Source of the DNA: a virus
Length of the DNA stretch: 26,693 nt
Virus record (IMG/VR): IMGVR_UViG_3300044858_003475
Location: 1-26,693 of that record
Strand: one strand, 5' to 3'
Part shown: positions 6,872 to 15,124 of the stretch, piece by piece
How positions within the stretch are numbered: position 1 is the stretch's first letter
Layout: every line of letters begins with the position of its first letter
The notes under the pieces: model-generated
The model's input: the letters and a program-made list of their open reading frames with translations, nothing else
Database searches by the model: none
Told to the model about the DNA's origin: nothing
Position numbers and translations under genes: made by a program

Positions 6872-8089
6872 TTACTCCGCAGTAAATCCGTCAATTTTAG
6901 TAAAACAACCGGCAGGATTTGCACCTGCGAATTTAGTCTTGTCGATCTGCCTAATGCTTCCGGCTTCGGTTGTCGGAACCCACCCACACCGTTCACACGG
7001 TGCCGGTTTACTTAATTCCCTGACCGATTCCTCGGTCTTCTGAATCCTACCTGCTAAAACCGTCAGATCGATTTCCTGGATCGTTTCGACGATCCCTTTG
7101 AGCACCGAAATCTTTTGTTTGGACGGAATTACTATAGCGTCCAATCCGGCCAACACATCCCGAATTTGGCGATTTTTCGCCTTAATTTGGATGCCGGCTT
7201 CCTGGTGATCGGAAGCGATGACGGCTAATCTGTCTCGGTAGCTTCGCACCCCGATAAACCCCTCTAGCTTCGCGATTCTCGCGTCCAGAGAAGGCAGTGA
7301 GTCAAAGGCCGCCTGGGCGGCCAGGATCGATTCTAGCCCCTGTTTTGTGGCTTTACGGGCCTCTACCGCTGCGACATACGCTCGCATGGAGTCTAGGCAC
7401 TGGATCTTGGCGTTTAGGAGCCGTATCGACCACGCATAAGTCTCGCATTCGGTATTCGCCATCGCCAAATCGGCACGCCGATTACTTAGCTCCAACTCTT
7501 GTTTCGCCAAATCCTGTAATTGCTTTAGCAATTCCTGCTTCCGGTCTAGGTTCTGATATGGCAGCAGGTCAGTCTTGTATCGAATTAGCTTATGTTGTTC
7601 GTTGTCAATTAGCGTACCTAATTTAGCAGACTGCGTCCGGAGCCAACTAATCGACTTGTCGATGTCGTCAAGGGCTACTATTTTATTTATTTCCCTAGCT
7701 AACTGCCCTCCGGTCAACGCTAGAAGGAAAACGGAATCCATCTGACTCTGGAAATTGACTTCCGTTAGCATTAGCCGATCTGATACTGCCTTCGGTTGCT
7801 GCTTGGCACAGGCCAGGAACTTTTCCTGGCCTACCTTGTAGCCGTATTCCTTGGCGTTCTTGAACCGGACAACGCCTCCCTGGGGCGTCAGGACGCCCAC
7901 TTGGAGAGAGGTTTCGCCGTGGGTCACTAATCCGCTTGCGGATTCGTGGAGTGCGACAAAACGCAAAGCACGAATGATGGCCGACTTACCGGTGTCGGAG
8001 GCACCAACTACTACGTTAAGTCCTGGGTTTACCGTCAGCAGCAAATCCCGGTGAGCCTGGAAATTGACTAGCTTGATCTGGCGAATCAT
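6872..8089 (-). CDS. SbcC/Rad50-like ATPase, N-terminal (Walker A) half
   Basis: 405 residues. It starts MIRQIKLVNFQAHRDLLLTVNPGLNVVVG, typical of Rad50/SbcC/RecF N-lobes, with Walker A GASDTGKS at 29-36. After the N-lobe comes a long coiled coil (about 150-355), then a CERCG motif at 365-368 resembling a zinc hook half, and ~40 more residues with another Cys at 395. There is no signature motif, Walker B or second coiled-coil arm; those are in the separate gene at 4500-5084. A full SbcC would need the two products to meet through coiled coil and ATPase lobes. Start and upstream stop overlap as ATGA. Confidence 0.85.
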   Translation of the reverse strand: MIRQIKLVNFQAHRDLLLTVNPGLNVVVGASDTGKSAIIRALRFVALHESASGLVTHGETSLQVGVLTPQGGVVRFKNAKEYGYKVGQEKFLACAKQQPKAVSDRLMLTEVNFQSQMDSVFLLALTGGQLAREINKIVALDDIDKSISWLRTQSAKLGTLIDNEQHKLIRYKTDLLPYQNLDRKQELLKQLQDLAKQELELSNRRADLAMANTECETYAWSIRLLNAKIQCLDSMRAYVAAVEARKATKQGLESILAAQAAFDSLPSLDARIAKLEGFIGVRSYRDRLAVIASDHQEAGIQIKAKNRQIRDVLAGLDAIVIPSKQKISVLKGIVETIQEIDLTVLAGRIQKTEESVRELSKPAPCERCGWVPTTEAGSIRQIDKTKFAGANPAGCFTKIDGFTAE

Positions 8090-9306
8090 AGAACTTCTCC
8101 GTAGCGATAGAAGCTCTGCTTCGGTAGGTTCCTCGTCCAGAAGGCTTTTTGGAGCCCCGCTTCGTACATCTGCAAGATCCCCAGATCCAATTCGGCTAGG
8201 GAGTCGATGCCGTTGTAGAGCATCAACTCCCGGCGGTTGGCTAAATGGATCTTGTTGATGCCATAGGTATCGGAATCCTCGAAATACTTATCCACGTTGT
8301 GGGCGTAAAACGCCTGTCCCAGGCGAGCAAACGCCTGAAACTTCAAACCGGCTACGCCCGGTTGCGGGTCATGCATGTGGGCAGCGATCACGTTATCCCA
8401 TACCCAGTTCTTAACCGTTACCCCGTATTTCGTTCTCGACCATCGGTCTTCGAACTTCAAGTTAGCCGCTATCTTCCGGCAGTCTGAAGTCAAGTACGCC
8501 TTCCAGGCGTCTACCAAGGCATCCGTCATACTGAATGCTACGCACCTAGTCTCGTCTCCGACGAGCCACGCTACCGAAGCCGTATAAACTTTGGATGCCT
8601 GCCTCTCCGGCTTCAGGCTATTGGTTTCGTAGTCGAATGCCGTAAGCGGCGACAGGCTCGCCGCGGCGAGCAGTTCCTTGATCTCGGCTATCGACTCCGG
8701 CATCTGAACCATCTTGGCGTAGTCGGCTATGTGGTCGCCGTAAGGGCGACCCTCCGAATTGAATGCTTTCAGCATTTGACGGGTATGGTAGATTTCACTG
8801 ACGGCTGGATTCTTACCTAACGCTATTCTGCCGATAGGGAATACCCAGGCATTCAGTTCCTTGCTAGGAATCCCTTGCCAGAACCACCGATCTGGCATTT
8901 CGGCATTCTGGTCCCATAGCCAATGAACCATAGACTTCAATGCCGTCTTCCCCCAGATCAATACCTTCTCCGGTTGCAGACGTTTGATCTCGGAGATTAG
9001 CAGCGGTTGGCAATGCTTCCAGGGCTCCTCTCCGACTGTGTCGGATTCGGAATAGCAGGCTTGGACAGGAACGATCACTAATTCGCGTAGCGAATGTCCG
9101 ATCTTTCGCAGATTGCCTTCTATCCGTTCGTATTGTGCCGGTGAGATGTTGCGGTCGGCACTAGGCTTATCGACCACTATGACGGCTTTAGCCGTCCCTG
9201 GTCTGGCTTTCTGCATCCCGTGGGTGCATTTGCGGAGCAGGCCACATGCTCCGCATGCCGGGGCTATCGGTTTGGATTTGGTATGTTGGGTGAAGAATGT
9301 GAACAT
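8086..9306 (-). CDS. UDG-like plus 3'-5' exonuclease domains of a split family A DNA polymerase
   Basis: 406 residues. Residues ~15-190 resemble family 4 uracil-DNA glycosylase: Fe-S type cysteines C18, C21, C84 and C99, and QPEKVLIWGKTAL matching the family's core strand. The catalytic GEAPG loop is replaced by VDKPS, so glycosylase activity is doubtful. Residues ~215-400 are a DnaQ/PolA 3'-5' exonuclease: FDYETNS (D225, E227), ANLKFEDRW, WDNVIAAHMHDP (D304) and YNGID (Y364, D368). As I recall, SPO1-type phage polymerases carry this UDG-exo pair at their N-terminus, followed by the polymerase domain. Here the protein ends just before the thumb, and the polymerase domain is a separate gene at 16730-18127. 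It probably supplies proofreading. Confidence 0.85.
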   Translation of the reverse strand: MFTFFTQHTKSKPIAPACGACGLLRKCTHGMQKARPGTAKAVIVVDKPSADRNISPAQYERIEGNLRKIGHSLRELVIVPVQACYSESDTVGEEPWKHCQPLLISEIKRLQPEKVLIWGKTALKSMVHWLWDQNAEMPDRWFWQGIPSKELNAWVFPIGRIALGKNPAVSEIYHTRQMLKAFNSEGRPYGDHIADYAKMVQMPESIAEIKELLAAASLSPLTAFDYETNSLKPERQASKVYTASVAWLVGDETRCVAFSMTDALVDAWKAYLTSDCRKIAANLKFEDRWSRTKYGVTVKNWVWDNVIAAHMHDPQPGVAGLKFQAFARLGQAFYAHNVDKYFEDSDTYGINKIHLANRRELMLYNGIDSLAELDLGILQMYEAGLQKAFWTRNLPKQSFYRYGEVL

Positions 9307-10341
9307 CTATGACTGGATTACCTCCGCGCTTACGCAATAGCAGCAACCGTCACTCTTTACCCGAATCATGGTTTCGCATACCTCTATCGGAGCTGCGTAC
9401 CGCAGCACGTTAGGCAGGACTTCCGGGTTGGTTTTCACCAACAACGTAGGGCCGGTATAGTCTAAATCTCTATCCTCTTCAAACCAACCACTTCCGCTGT
9501 CTGCCCGAACTAACAGGTTTCCGTTCGACAAGGTGAATTCAATCTGCTTTCCTTCTGCCTTCTCTGCGACGAACGGCATCGCCCTGGCGATGATATCAGC
9601 AACGGATACCGGCAGCAATACAGACTGCTTGGCAGTCTCTGTAAAGATGGTGCCGATGTTAGGGTATGCCTCGGCTATTAGCCGAACTGATACTATCACG
9701 CCTGCATAAGTTCTAAAGTGAACCCAGTTATCGCCATAGGCGATAGCCGCTAGCCCTAAACCGTCTAATCCTTTCAGGCTTTCGGCTCTCACTAGCACGG
9801 CTCCCTCTTTGCGACCTGTCGCAACTAGAAACCGAATTGCCTGACGGCAATCGGTAGCCTGAATGCCCTTGGGACCAAATGCTACACAAGTCAAAGCAAA
9901 CGTAGCCGAATCCTTTGCCGCACATGGTGCGACCCTGGCGATGGCTTCTCCAAAAATAGGCGGAAGATCGACGTATTCGGTAGCCTGCTCGACTTCTTCG
10001 AGAGGTAACACGATATCGTCCATCTTCGGGATCTGTTGTTTGCGGCGGTCGGAGCCGCCCTTTAGCTTAATTTTGTCGGCTTCGCAGGTGATCTCTATTT
10101 CGTCGTCCGGAGATTTCCGTAAGGTTTGTAGTAGGGTTTTCGAAGGAACGGCACCGTAGCAGTCAAAAGGAACGCCCTCGGCGTTCGCTAGGGGACTGGA
10201 GCAGCATATCTCGCCGTTATAGGTATGGACTATTCCGTTCCGGAATACGAAGCAGGAACTTTGCTCCATGTTGTCCTTGCTACTTAGCCCCAGCGAACAC
10301 GCTTCCAGCGTGCGTAGCAAATCGGCTCTAACGAACTTCAT
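9307..10341 (-). CDS. dnaN: DNA sliding clamp (beta-clamp-like)
   Basis: 344 residues from ATG 10341, which gives MKFVRADLLRTLEACSLGLSS, the usual clamp opening, and has GGAG 9 bases upstream. A longer frame exists but adds no clamp-like sequence. Three repeated clamp domains can be followed: TLLQTLRKSPDDEIEI and KLKGGSDRRKQQIP near the first domain's end, a middle domain containing FALTCVAFGPKGIQATDCRQAIRF, and a third ending in VKSDGCCYCVSAEV. It tethers the polymerase to DNA after loading by the clamp loader encoded at 15125-16144. Its start overlaps the end of the acetyltransferase gene by 14 bases. Confidence 0.85.
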   Translation of the reverse strand: MKFVRADLLRTLEACSLGLSSKDNMEQSSCFVFRNGIVHTYNGEICCSSPLANAEGVPFDCYGAVPSKTLLQTLRKSPDDEIEITCEADKIKLKGGSDRRKQQIPKMDDIVLPLEEVEQATEYVDLPPIFGEAIARVAPCAAKDSATFALTCVAFGPKGIQATDCRQAIRFLVATGRKEGAVLVRAESLKGLDGLGLAAIAYGDNWVHFRTYAGVIVSVRLIAEAYPNIGTIFTETAKQSVLLPVSVADIIARAMPFVAEKAEGKQIEFTLSNGNLLVRADSGSGWFEEDRDLDYTGPTLLVKTNPEVLPNVLRYAAPIEVCETMIRVKSDGCCYCVSAEVIQS

Positions 10342-10837
10342 CAGGTGGGCTCCAGCGGAAAGTAATGGCGTTGCCATTCTCAAGTTCGGGATACTTGTTC
10401 GTTTTTATGGGAAGCTCGGCCATAAAGCCGAGCGACCGGAAAAACAACTGCATTTCGGTATAGTCTTCAGGCACATCGGCTTCGTATTCCTGGATGCCGT
10501 GCAAGTTGCCGGTTGCGTAGAGCGGCAATAGGATTCGGGTGCCGATACGGTTACGACGTACTTCTGGGTGAATAAGGATTCGGGCTATCCGAATCACGGG
10601 GCGGTTAAGCACCGCCGCGACCACTACTCCGACGATGTTGTTGGTAGCGCCGTGTACGGCGACTACAACTATGTACCGGTTGCGTTCATCCTCAACATCT
10701 AGCTTCGATGCCCACCATCTACGGGTTTTCGGGGCTTCGGAGAACAAATGGTCGAACTCCTCGATACCGGGGAGATCTACCATTTGGGCCTCTCTGTAGT
10801 GGGCATAGCATGCTAATGATGGCTTATCGTCTTCCAT
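10328..10837 (-). CDS. GNAT-family N-acetyltransferase
   Basis: 169 residues from ATG 10837. The core shows the GNAT fold order: a central strand IVVVAVHGATNNIVGVVVAAVL, then RIARILIHPEVRRNRIGTRIL, which is the acetyl-CoA binding motif A (V-x-P-x-x-R-x-x-x-I-G), and LFFRSLGFMAE, the usual C-terminal LGF. The substrate cannot be read; RimI-like protein or small-molecule acetylation are both possible. It lies between a nuclease and the sliding clamp and overlaps both, so it is expressed with the replication genes. Confidence 0.82.
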   Translation of the reverse strand: MEDDKPSLACYAHYREAQMVDLPGIEEFDHLFSEAPKTRRWWASKLDVEDERNRYIVVVAVHGATNNIVGVVVAAVLNRPVIRIARILIHPEVRRNRIGTRILLPLYATGNLHGIQEYEADVPEDYTEMQLFFRSLGFMAELPIKTNKYPELENGNAITFRWSPPDEVR

Positions 10838-11360
10838 TTTCAATCGCAGATTTGAGTAATGTCTTGATGTCAGGATCAGTTAAGAACAGGTGGTAATTAT
10901 GCGCTATCAGGGCGTCTTCCGGCGATTCTTCGCCGAAGTCGCTGACTAATCCCAGGGCTGCCGCAGGCAGCACAATTACGGCGTCCCGGCGATCTCGTTT
11001 GTGGATGACCATCCAGTAGGGAGTCCCGGCGATAGAAGCCGCTTTCTTGGCCTGATCGATAAAGTCCCAGAAACCTCCGGATACCTTTTCATAGAGATCA
11101 GCTACGCTGATCGAATTGTATCCCCGCTTAATCTCTACCGTGATGAAGTCTAGGAATTCCTGCCCTTCCTTCGTCATCGCAGCAAGGTCGCCAGCAGCAT
11201 TAGCAGTGGTCTGCCCTTTCTTCGCTCGTTGAGTAGCCCGTCCGCCGGAAGAAGCTGACCGGAAGAATATGTCGTCTTGCCGACCATCGGTCCACCACAA
11301 AGACAGTTGCGAAGCAACTAGTCTTTCGTGGGTATTCCCTTTGTTCTTGCCATTAACCAT
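10824..11360 (-). CDS. PD-(D/E)XK nuclease, possible Holliday junction resolvase
   Basis: 178 residues from ATG 11360 (MVNGKNKGNTHERLVASQLSLWWTDG); a longer frame has an unlike, Arg/Cys-rich extension over the upstream gene. KGNTHERLVASQL is the start helix with Glu. FFRSASSGGRATQR, then AAGDLAAM supplies the catalytic Asp, and FITVEIKRGY gives the E-x-K pair. This is the layout of small phage PD-(D/E)XK nucleases often called Holliday junction resolvase-like. It could act on recombination intermediates together with the RecA-like protein upstream in the same operon. The start overlaps the previous stop by 8 bases. Confidence 0.75.
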   Translation of the reverse strand: MVNGKNKGNTHERLVASQLSLWWTDGRQDDIFFRSASSGGRATQRAKKGQTTANAAGDLAAMTKEGQEFLDFITVEIKRGYNSISVADLYEKVSGGFWDFIDQAKKAASIAGTPYWMVIHKRDRRDAVIVLPAAALGLVSDFGEESPEDALIAHNYHLFLTDPDIKTLLKSAIENGRR

Positions 11361-11655
11361 TGTTAATGGACTCCCACTTCGCCTTAACCAGAGGGCGCTC
11401 CTCGACCATCTGCAACACTTGTTCCCGCCGGTACATGGCAGCATAACGAGCGTGGTTACGCTCACTTAGCGTACCGCAAAGGAACTGGAGCAAGTGCCGG
11501 TCCTTGATACGCATTACATGCGTAATCATCTGTGGCCGGGGCTGCTGTTTCTTCTCCAGCTTGTTCCAAATGCGTAGGTTCCGGCGAACCTGTGCCTTCA
11601 ATTTGACTTCATCCTGCTTTCGGATGATTTCTTTCAACCGTTTCTTCTCATTCAT
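11353..11655 (-). CDS. Small highly basic protein, unknown
   Basis: 100 residues with very many Lys and Arg, especially at the N-terminus (MNEKKRLKEIIRKQDEVKLKAQVRRNLRIWNKLEKKQQ), predicted to be helical, followed by a possibly globular part LLQFLCGTLSERNHARYAAMYRREQVLQMVEE. The charge suggests nucleic-acid binding. No known motif. It overlaps the 5'-3' exonuclease upstream by 8 bases and the nuclease downstream by 8, so it belongs to the recombination block. Confidence 0.65.
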   Translation of the reverse strand: MNEKKRLKEIIRKQDEVKLKAQVRRNLRIWNKLEKKQQPRPQMITHVMRIKDRHLLQFLCGTLSERNHARYAAMYRREQVLQMVEERPLVKAKWESINNG

Positions 11656-12490
11656 AGCTAGGCATTCCTAATTCGTGATAAGCGCCGATGTTATCGGCTA
11701 GTCGCAACCATTGAATCCTGCTAGTCTGCTCGACCAAAGGTTTGATCTCCGCACCCTTGAGCGGCAGGTATACCAGCGGCATGTTCTTACTATAGACCGA
11801 TAAGTTGTCTACAAAGGTCTTGTATTTGGAATTTTCTTCCTTTATTTGACCCCGTAGCCATTTGCAGGCGGTCTTCTCCGCAACGCCCGGCAAGCCGGGC
11901 ACGTTGTCACTATCGCATCCTGCCCATGCCTTAGCACTTGCCCACTGTACCGGTGGAATGTCCCATTCCGTAATGAAATCGACTTCGGTGTAGAGATTAC
12001 CCTTAACCGGATTATAGAGCCGAACATTCGGCTTTAGGCATTGATACAAGTCTTTATCGGACGATACCATTACAAATTCTAATTCCGGATGCTTTTGGAT
12101 GGCTGCCGCCATCATGTCGTCGGCTTCGTAGCCCCTTTGCATCAGAAGGTTCTTAGCACCCATCATGTGCAATAGGCCAGGAAGCTGATCGATTTGCTGA
12201 TACATCCCCAGACGCTTCTCAGCGTCACTAGGACTCTCTTGGGCTCGCTTGGCTTCCCGGTTGCCTTTGTATTCCGGGTACAATTCCTTCCGTTTGCTGT
12301 GTTTAGAATCGAAGCAGAATGCGAGATTCCAAGTATCGAACCGCCGTTCTAGCTGTTCGCAGGTCTTCCATATCTGGAAGAGAACACCCGTGAAACGGGT
12401 AGGGTCATCGGGGTGCGTCAAATCGCCAACAGTAAACAAGGCTCTGTGTGCCAGATTGTTCACATCGATGAGGATAAAAGGTTTACTCAT
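11648..12490 (-). CDS. 5'-3' exonuclease / flap endonuclease (PolA N-domain type)
   Basis: 280 residues. MSKPFILIDVNNLAHRALF holds the first metal Asp (D9). FCFDSKHSKRKELYPEYKGNRE is the PolA-type helical arch region (D-x-x-x-S-x-R-x-x-x-x-P-x-Y-K-x-x-R). GYEADDMMA (E-A-D-D) and VSSDKDLYQC (S-x-D-x-D) give the further metal ligands, and GCDSDNVPGLPGVAEKTACKWL is the helix-hairpin-helix that contacts DNA. Length fits stand-alone phage FEN enzymes (T4 RNase H, T5 exonuclease). It removes RNA primers and flaps. With the separate UDG-exo and polymerase genes, all three PolA activities are on separate proteins here. Confidence 0.9.
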   Translation of the reverse strand: MSKPFILIDVNNLAHRALFTVGDLTHPDDPTRFTGVLFQIWKTCEQLERRFDTWNLAFCFDSKHSKRKELYPEYKGNREAKRAQESPSDAEKRLGMYQQIDQLPGLLHMMGAKNLLMQRGYEADDMMAAAIQKHPELEFVMVSSDKDLYQCLKPNVRLYNPVKGNLYTEVDFITEWDIPPVQWASAKAWAGCDSDNVPGLPGVAEKTACKWLRGQIKEENSKYKTFVDNLSVYSKNMPLVYLPLKGAEIKPLVEQTSRIQWLRLADNIGAYHELGMPSYE

Positions 12491-13553
12491 AGCGGTTTTT
12501 CCGAATTACTTGCATTTGGCTCATGTAGTCCGTGAAGCTGGCTGTCAGGAGATCCTGAAGCTGTGCTTCCTTATCTTCGGATTCTATGCGAGAGATCAAC
12601 TCTTCCCGGTAGTAGGTCTTCTCGCGGAACAAATCAGGGACGGTATATCGTCCGCTCTTCTGGGTGATGTACTTGTTGGACTCTAGCCAAGTCAGCGTGC
12701 TGCCAATGTTATCGACGCCGTGGGTAGGATAAAACTCCTCCTCGAATACCAACTTCATCCCGTTTACTCGGTTCTTGTGGACTTTGATAGCCACATTGTC
12801 CCCGATTTGGACCTTCTTGCCTTTGATCTCTCGTTCGATCTTGGTAGTCAGCTTGGTTTCAAGTTCTACGTGTGCCCAGAACTTGATAGCCCGTCCGCCG
12901 GGTACAACGTCCTTCGGTGAGTAGGGATTAGCTTTCTGGACATTGGAACGGTGCTGACTAATTCCAATGAGAATGGAATTAGTCTTAGCCAATTGAGATA
13001 CCAGCATCCGTAGCCGGTTAGAGTGGATCTTACCGTGCTCCATGCCATAGGTTCCGTCTGGCTCCTTGTCTTCGGATCGCTTCTTACGGTCGTCGTCGAT
13101 CTTTTTGATCGCCGACGCCGGTAGCCATGCTTCGAAGGAATCGACCACGATTACAGAAGGGGTCTTGATAATCTCGTCTAACGCATCGTAGAGGTGATCC
13201 AGACTCTTTGCTTCCATCGCTTCTAGCTTCGCAGCTAGCTTCGAGCCGAAGAACTTCTCGCAGTTGAAGTTCGACCCGTTCTCCCCGTCGAAAATGACGC
13301 ATCGATGATCGGCGTAAAGCGGCGAGTTCGCCGCCTCCGCCATTAGCATCTTGGCGTGAAAGGACTTCCCGCTACCGGAATCCCCGTGCAACCAAACAAA
13401 CATGCCCGGTGATACGGATTTACCGATCTGGCCGGAGACGTGGAGATCCATCACGTCGCATCCGAGGCTTAGGTCTGGGGATGATAGTGCCGTCGTGGAC
13501 GGCATCGCGGCGACGGCGTCTTCTAGTTGTTCGATATTTGATTTCTTAGCCAT
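12483..13553 (-). CDS. RecA/UvsX-like recombinase
   Basis: 356 residues. Walker A is GDSGSGKS at 57-64, a RecA-like CVIFDGENGSN segment follows, Walker B is VIVVDS at 133-138, SILIGISQHRSN fits the strand carrying the RecA Gln switch, and PGGRAIKFWAHVELE matches the conserved GGxALKFxxxxRxx region of RecA/UvsX. The C-terminal ~100 residues (DNIGSTLTWLESNKYITQKSGRY) look like a phage-specific winged-helix-like domain. It would coat ssDNA and drive strand exchange with the gp32-like SSB, which is encoded just upstream. It overlaps the next gene (exonuclease) by 8 bases. Confidence 0.85.
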   Translation of the reverse strand: MAKKSNIEQLEDAVAAMPSTTALSSPDLSLGCDVMDLHVSGQIGKSVSPGMFVWLHGDSGSGKSFHAKMLMAEAANSPLYADHRCVIFDGENGSNFNCEKFFGSKLAAKLEAMEAKSLDHLYDALDEIIKTPSVIVVDSFEAWLPASAIKKIDDDRKKRSEDKEPDGTYGMEHGKIHSNRLRMLVSQLAKTNSILIGISQHRSNVQKANPYSPKDVVPGGRAIKFWAHVELETKLTTKIEREIKGKKVQIGDNVAIKVHKNRVNGMKLVFEEEFYPTHGVDNIGSTLTWLESNKYITQKSGRYTVPDLFREKTYYREELISRIESEDKEAQLQDLLTASFTDYMSQMQVIRKNRYE

Positions 13554-13752
13554 TGTTTTCCTCTACCAGTCTGATTAAGCCTTCTTCCAAGGCAGTTGGG
13601 ATATGGACGTGTTTATTGAAGCTGTCTTCCGGATCGTCGTAGACGGCTTTGTCGTCCACTAATCCAGGAAACCACTTACCCTTCCAATAGAACATATCGG
13701 GGCGTCTCTCTAGCGGAGCACCTGTAGCCGCCACAACGTATTTCTTTTCCAT
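13546..13752 (-). CDS. Small protein of unknown function (68 aa)
   Basis: 68 residues from ATG 13752, which has GAGG 5 bases upstream and directly follows a terminator. A longer frame reaching 13818 would run through the terminator hairpin and is rejected. The sequence starts MEKKYVVAATGAPLERRPDMFYWKGKWFPGLVDDKAV, a compact beta-like segment with a WKGKWFPG turn, and ends in an acidic helix. No known family. It overlaps the RecA-like gene by 8 bases and so heads that transcription unit. Confidence 0.7.
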   Translation of the reverse strand: MEKKYVVAATGAPLERRPDMFYWKGKWFPGLVDDKAVYDDPEDSFNKHVHIPTALEEGLIRLVEENNG

Positions 13753-13764
13753 AATTTCCTCGAT

Positions 13765-13799
13765 AAAAAAAGCCGCCTGCCTATTCCTAAGCAGGCGGC
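13765..13799 (-). terminator. Rho-independent terminator after the SSB gene
   Basis: On the minus strand a perfect 9-bp stem (GCCGCCTGC paired with GCAGGCGGC, 13772-13780 and 13791-13799) with a 10-base loop is followed directly by seven T. It lies between the SSB stop and the ribosome binding site of the next gene, so it should lower transcription from SSB into the recombination genes. Confidence 0.9.
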
Positions 13800-13832
13800 C
13801 CAACCCACCAACACACAACTCACACAGTTGTA

Positions 13833-14666
13833 CTACTTATCCCAGTCCGCGTCAAACGGTGCCGAGTCATCGGCTGTGGCGATAGCCGCCACAGCCTCTT
13901 CCTTAGCGGCCTGAACCGCTTTGCTCTGTCCTGCTGCTGCCATTGGCGAGCAGTCGATAAATCGACTCTTAGCCTCGTCATACGGCAGCTTCTTGAGGCA
14001 AGCATCCAGGTCAACGGCATCCTTAATAAGATCCGACACCTTAACCGTTTTACCAGTAGACAAGGTAATCGAGCCGCCGTGCTTGTCAAAATCGAACGAC
14101 GTAGCCTTGTAGAACGTCTTACCCTCGAAGCTAGCAGCTTCCCAGTTGAAGGTAATAATGCTGCCTTCAGTCGGATGCATGAACGCCTTAGCATGCTGTT
14201 GATTCGGGCGCTTCGCCTTGTTGACGGCTGCCTTCATCAGTTCTTCGGTGAAGTTGCGGTACGAGTGATCGAGTACCAGCAGCTTCTCTACGGGCGTGTC
14301 GTCGTAAGTGATAACAAAGACGTTGAACATCCCCAAACGCTGTGCGCGTTTCTTGATGTTGTGCGACCGGAGATAGTCTTCGATAGGACATTTCTCGCCG
14401 AACGTCTGAACACAATCGAAGTAGCGGTTCTTGCGATCTGGTCCCAGATCCCGGTGCAAGTAGCAATCTCGTGTGTAATACAACTTTCCCGGTTCCGTCC
14501 TTGGGGAGTTCGTCGTGACATAAGGCACGACGACCAACTGAACCAAACCCGCCTTGTCTACCTTCCATCGGCGATCCTTGGGAATATCGACAGGGTAATA
14601 ACTCTGTCCGCCCCCCATACGAGAAAGTTCGCCTTCCAAATTCAAATCATCAAATTCGTTACTCAT
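13833..14666 (-). CDS. gp32-like single-stranded DNA binding protein
   Basis: 277 residues from ATG 14666 (MSNEFDDLNLEGELSRMGGGQSYYP), with GGAG 9 bases upstream; a longer frame to 14702 lies inside the previous gene. A central region with CYLHRDLGPDRKNRYFDCVQTFGEKCP carries three cysteines and a His, placed like the zinc-binding insert of T4 gp32-type SSBs. The C-terminal end is an acidic tail (ATADDSAPFDADWDK), the protein-interaction tail expected for SSBs. It protects ssDNA in replication and recombination. An 8-base overlap joins it to the helical protein upstream, and a strong terminator follows. It contains the 10-bp stem hairpin at 13872-13896. Confidence 0.82.
   Translation of the reverse strand: MSNEFDDLNLEGELSRMGGGQSYYPVDIPKDRRWKVDKAGLVQLVVVPYVTTNSPRTEPGKLYYTRDCYLHRDLGPDRKNRYFDCVQTFGEKCPIEDYLRSHNIKKRAQRLGMFNVFVITYDDTPVEKLLVLDHSYRNFTEELMKAAVNKAKRPNQQHAKAFMHPTEGSIITFNWEAASFEGKTFYKATSFDFDKHGGSITLSTGKTVKVSDLIKDAVDLDACLKKLPYDEAKSRFIDCSPMAAAGQSKAVQAAKEEAVAAIATADDSAPFDADWDK
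13872..13896. repeat. Perfect 10-bp stem hairpin inside the SSB gene
   Basis: GGCTGTGGCG (13872-13881), a 5-base loop, then the exact complement CGCCACAGCC (13887-13896). It lies in the codons for the Ala-rich linker before the acidic tail. No T-run follows, so it is not a terminator. It is one of the longest members of the window-wide set of short hairpins. Confidence 0.8.
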
Positions 14667-15072
14667 CAGAGTCAACTCCGTATTGGCCGGTTGTAAATCC
14701 ACGAATCACCAGTTCGGCCAAATACTTACTGGCGCTTCGTTTAACGTCGAGTGCGTTAACAATAGCTTTTGTGCCGTTCACGGCAAGTTTAGCTTCGATG
14801 ACTGCATCTGTCAACGCAACCACCTGAGCATCACATTCAATTCGGGAAGCGATGCCTCCCTCTGTGACTTTCGCAATCCCGTATTCAATTGGTGCGGCAC
14901 GCACCTTCATTTCCAGTTGGGCCTTAAACAAGCTCAAGGCTTGTTCGGCCTTGTGCAACTTGTACAGGTCATCGGCAAGAGACGATTCCCATGCTCCTGT
15001 GTCGCTAGCTAGCGACGAGAGAGCTTCAGGTAACTTGTCTACGGTAAGGTCTAAATCTACTGTTTTCGTCAT
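14659..15072 (-). CDS. Helical protein upstream of SSB, unknown
   Basis: 137 residues; AAGGA 9 bases before the ATG. The sequence is mostly helix: LYKLHKAEQALSLFKAQLEMKVRA, then IASRIECDAQVVALTDAVIEAKLAVNGTKAIVNALDVKRSASKYLAELVIRG. This Ala/Leu/Lys pattern resembles small phage proteins found next to SSB genes, but I cannot name the family. It ends GVDSDE and overlaps the SSB start by 8 bases. As the first gene after a candidate promoter it heads the SSB transcription unit. Confidence 0.72.
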   Translation of the reverse strand: MTKTVDLDLTVDKLPEALSSLASDTGAWESSLADDLYKLHKAEQALSLFKAQLEMKVRAAPIEYGIAKVTEGGIASRIECDAQVVALTDAVIEAKLAVNGTKAIVNALDVKRSASKYLAELVIRGFTTGQYGVDSDE

Positions 15073-15108
15073 TGTATCAATCCTTTTGGACTAGGTTGGT
15101 CATGGGCT

Positions 15109-15119
15109 AACGGTAATAC
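15109..15119 (-). promoter_or_regulatory. Candidate -10 element upstream of the SSB unit
   Basis: The only intergenic space upstream of the SSB unit (15073-15124) contains TATAGT on the minus strand (5 of 6 to the -10 consensus), with a weak TTGCTT-type -35 about 15 bases upstream in the end of the clamp loader gene. Spacing is short, so this is a tentative call. Confidence 0.3.
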
Positions 15120-15124
15120 TATAG

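Noticed and set aside
13753-13818. Longer N-terminus for the 68-residue protein
   Set aside because: It would be coded by the terminator hairpin and T-run; ATG 13752 has an ideal ribosome site.
14079-14696. 205-residue plus-strand frame
   Set aside because: Antisense to the SSB gene, whose sequence has clear family features; no ribosome site or promoter.
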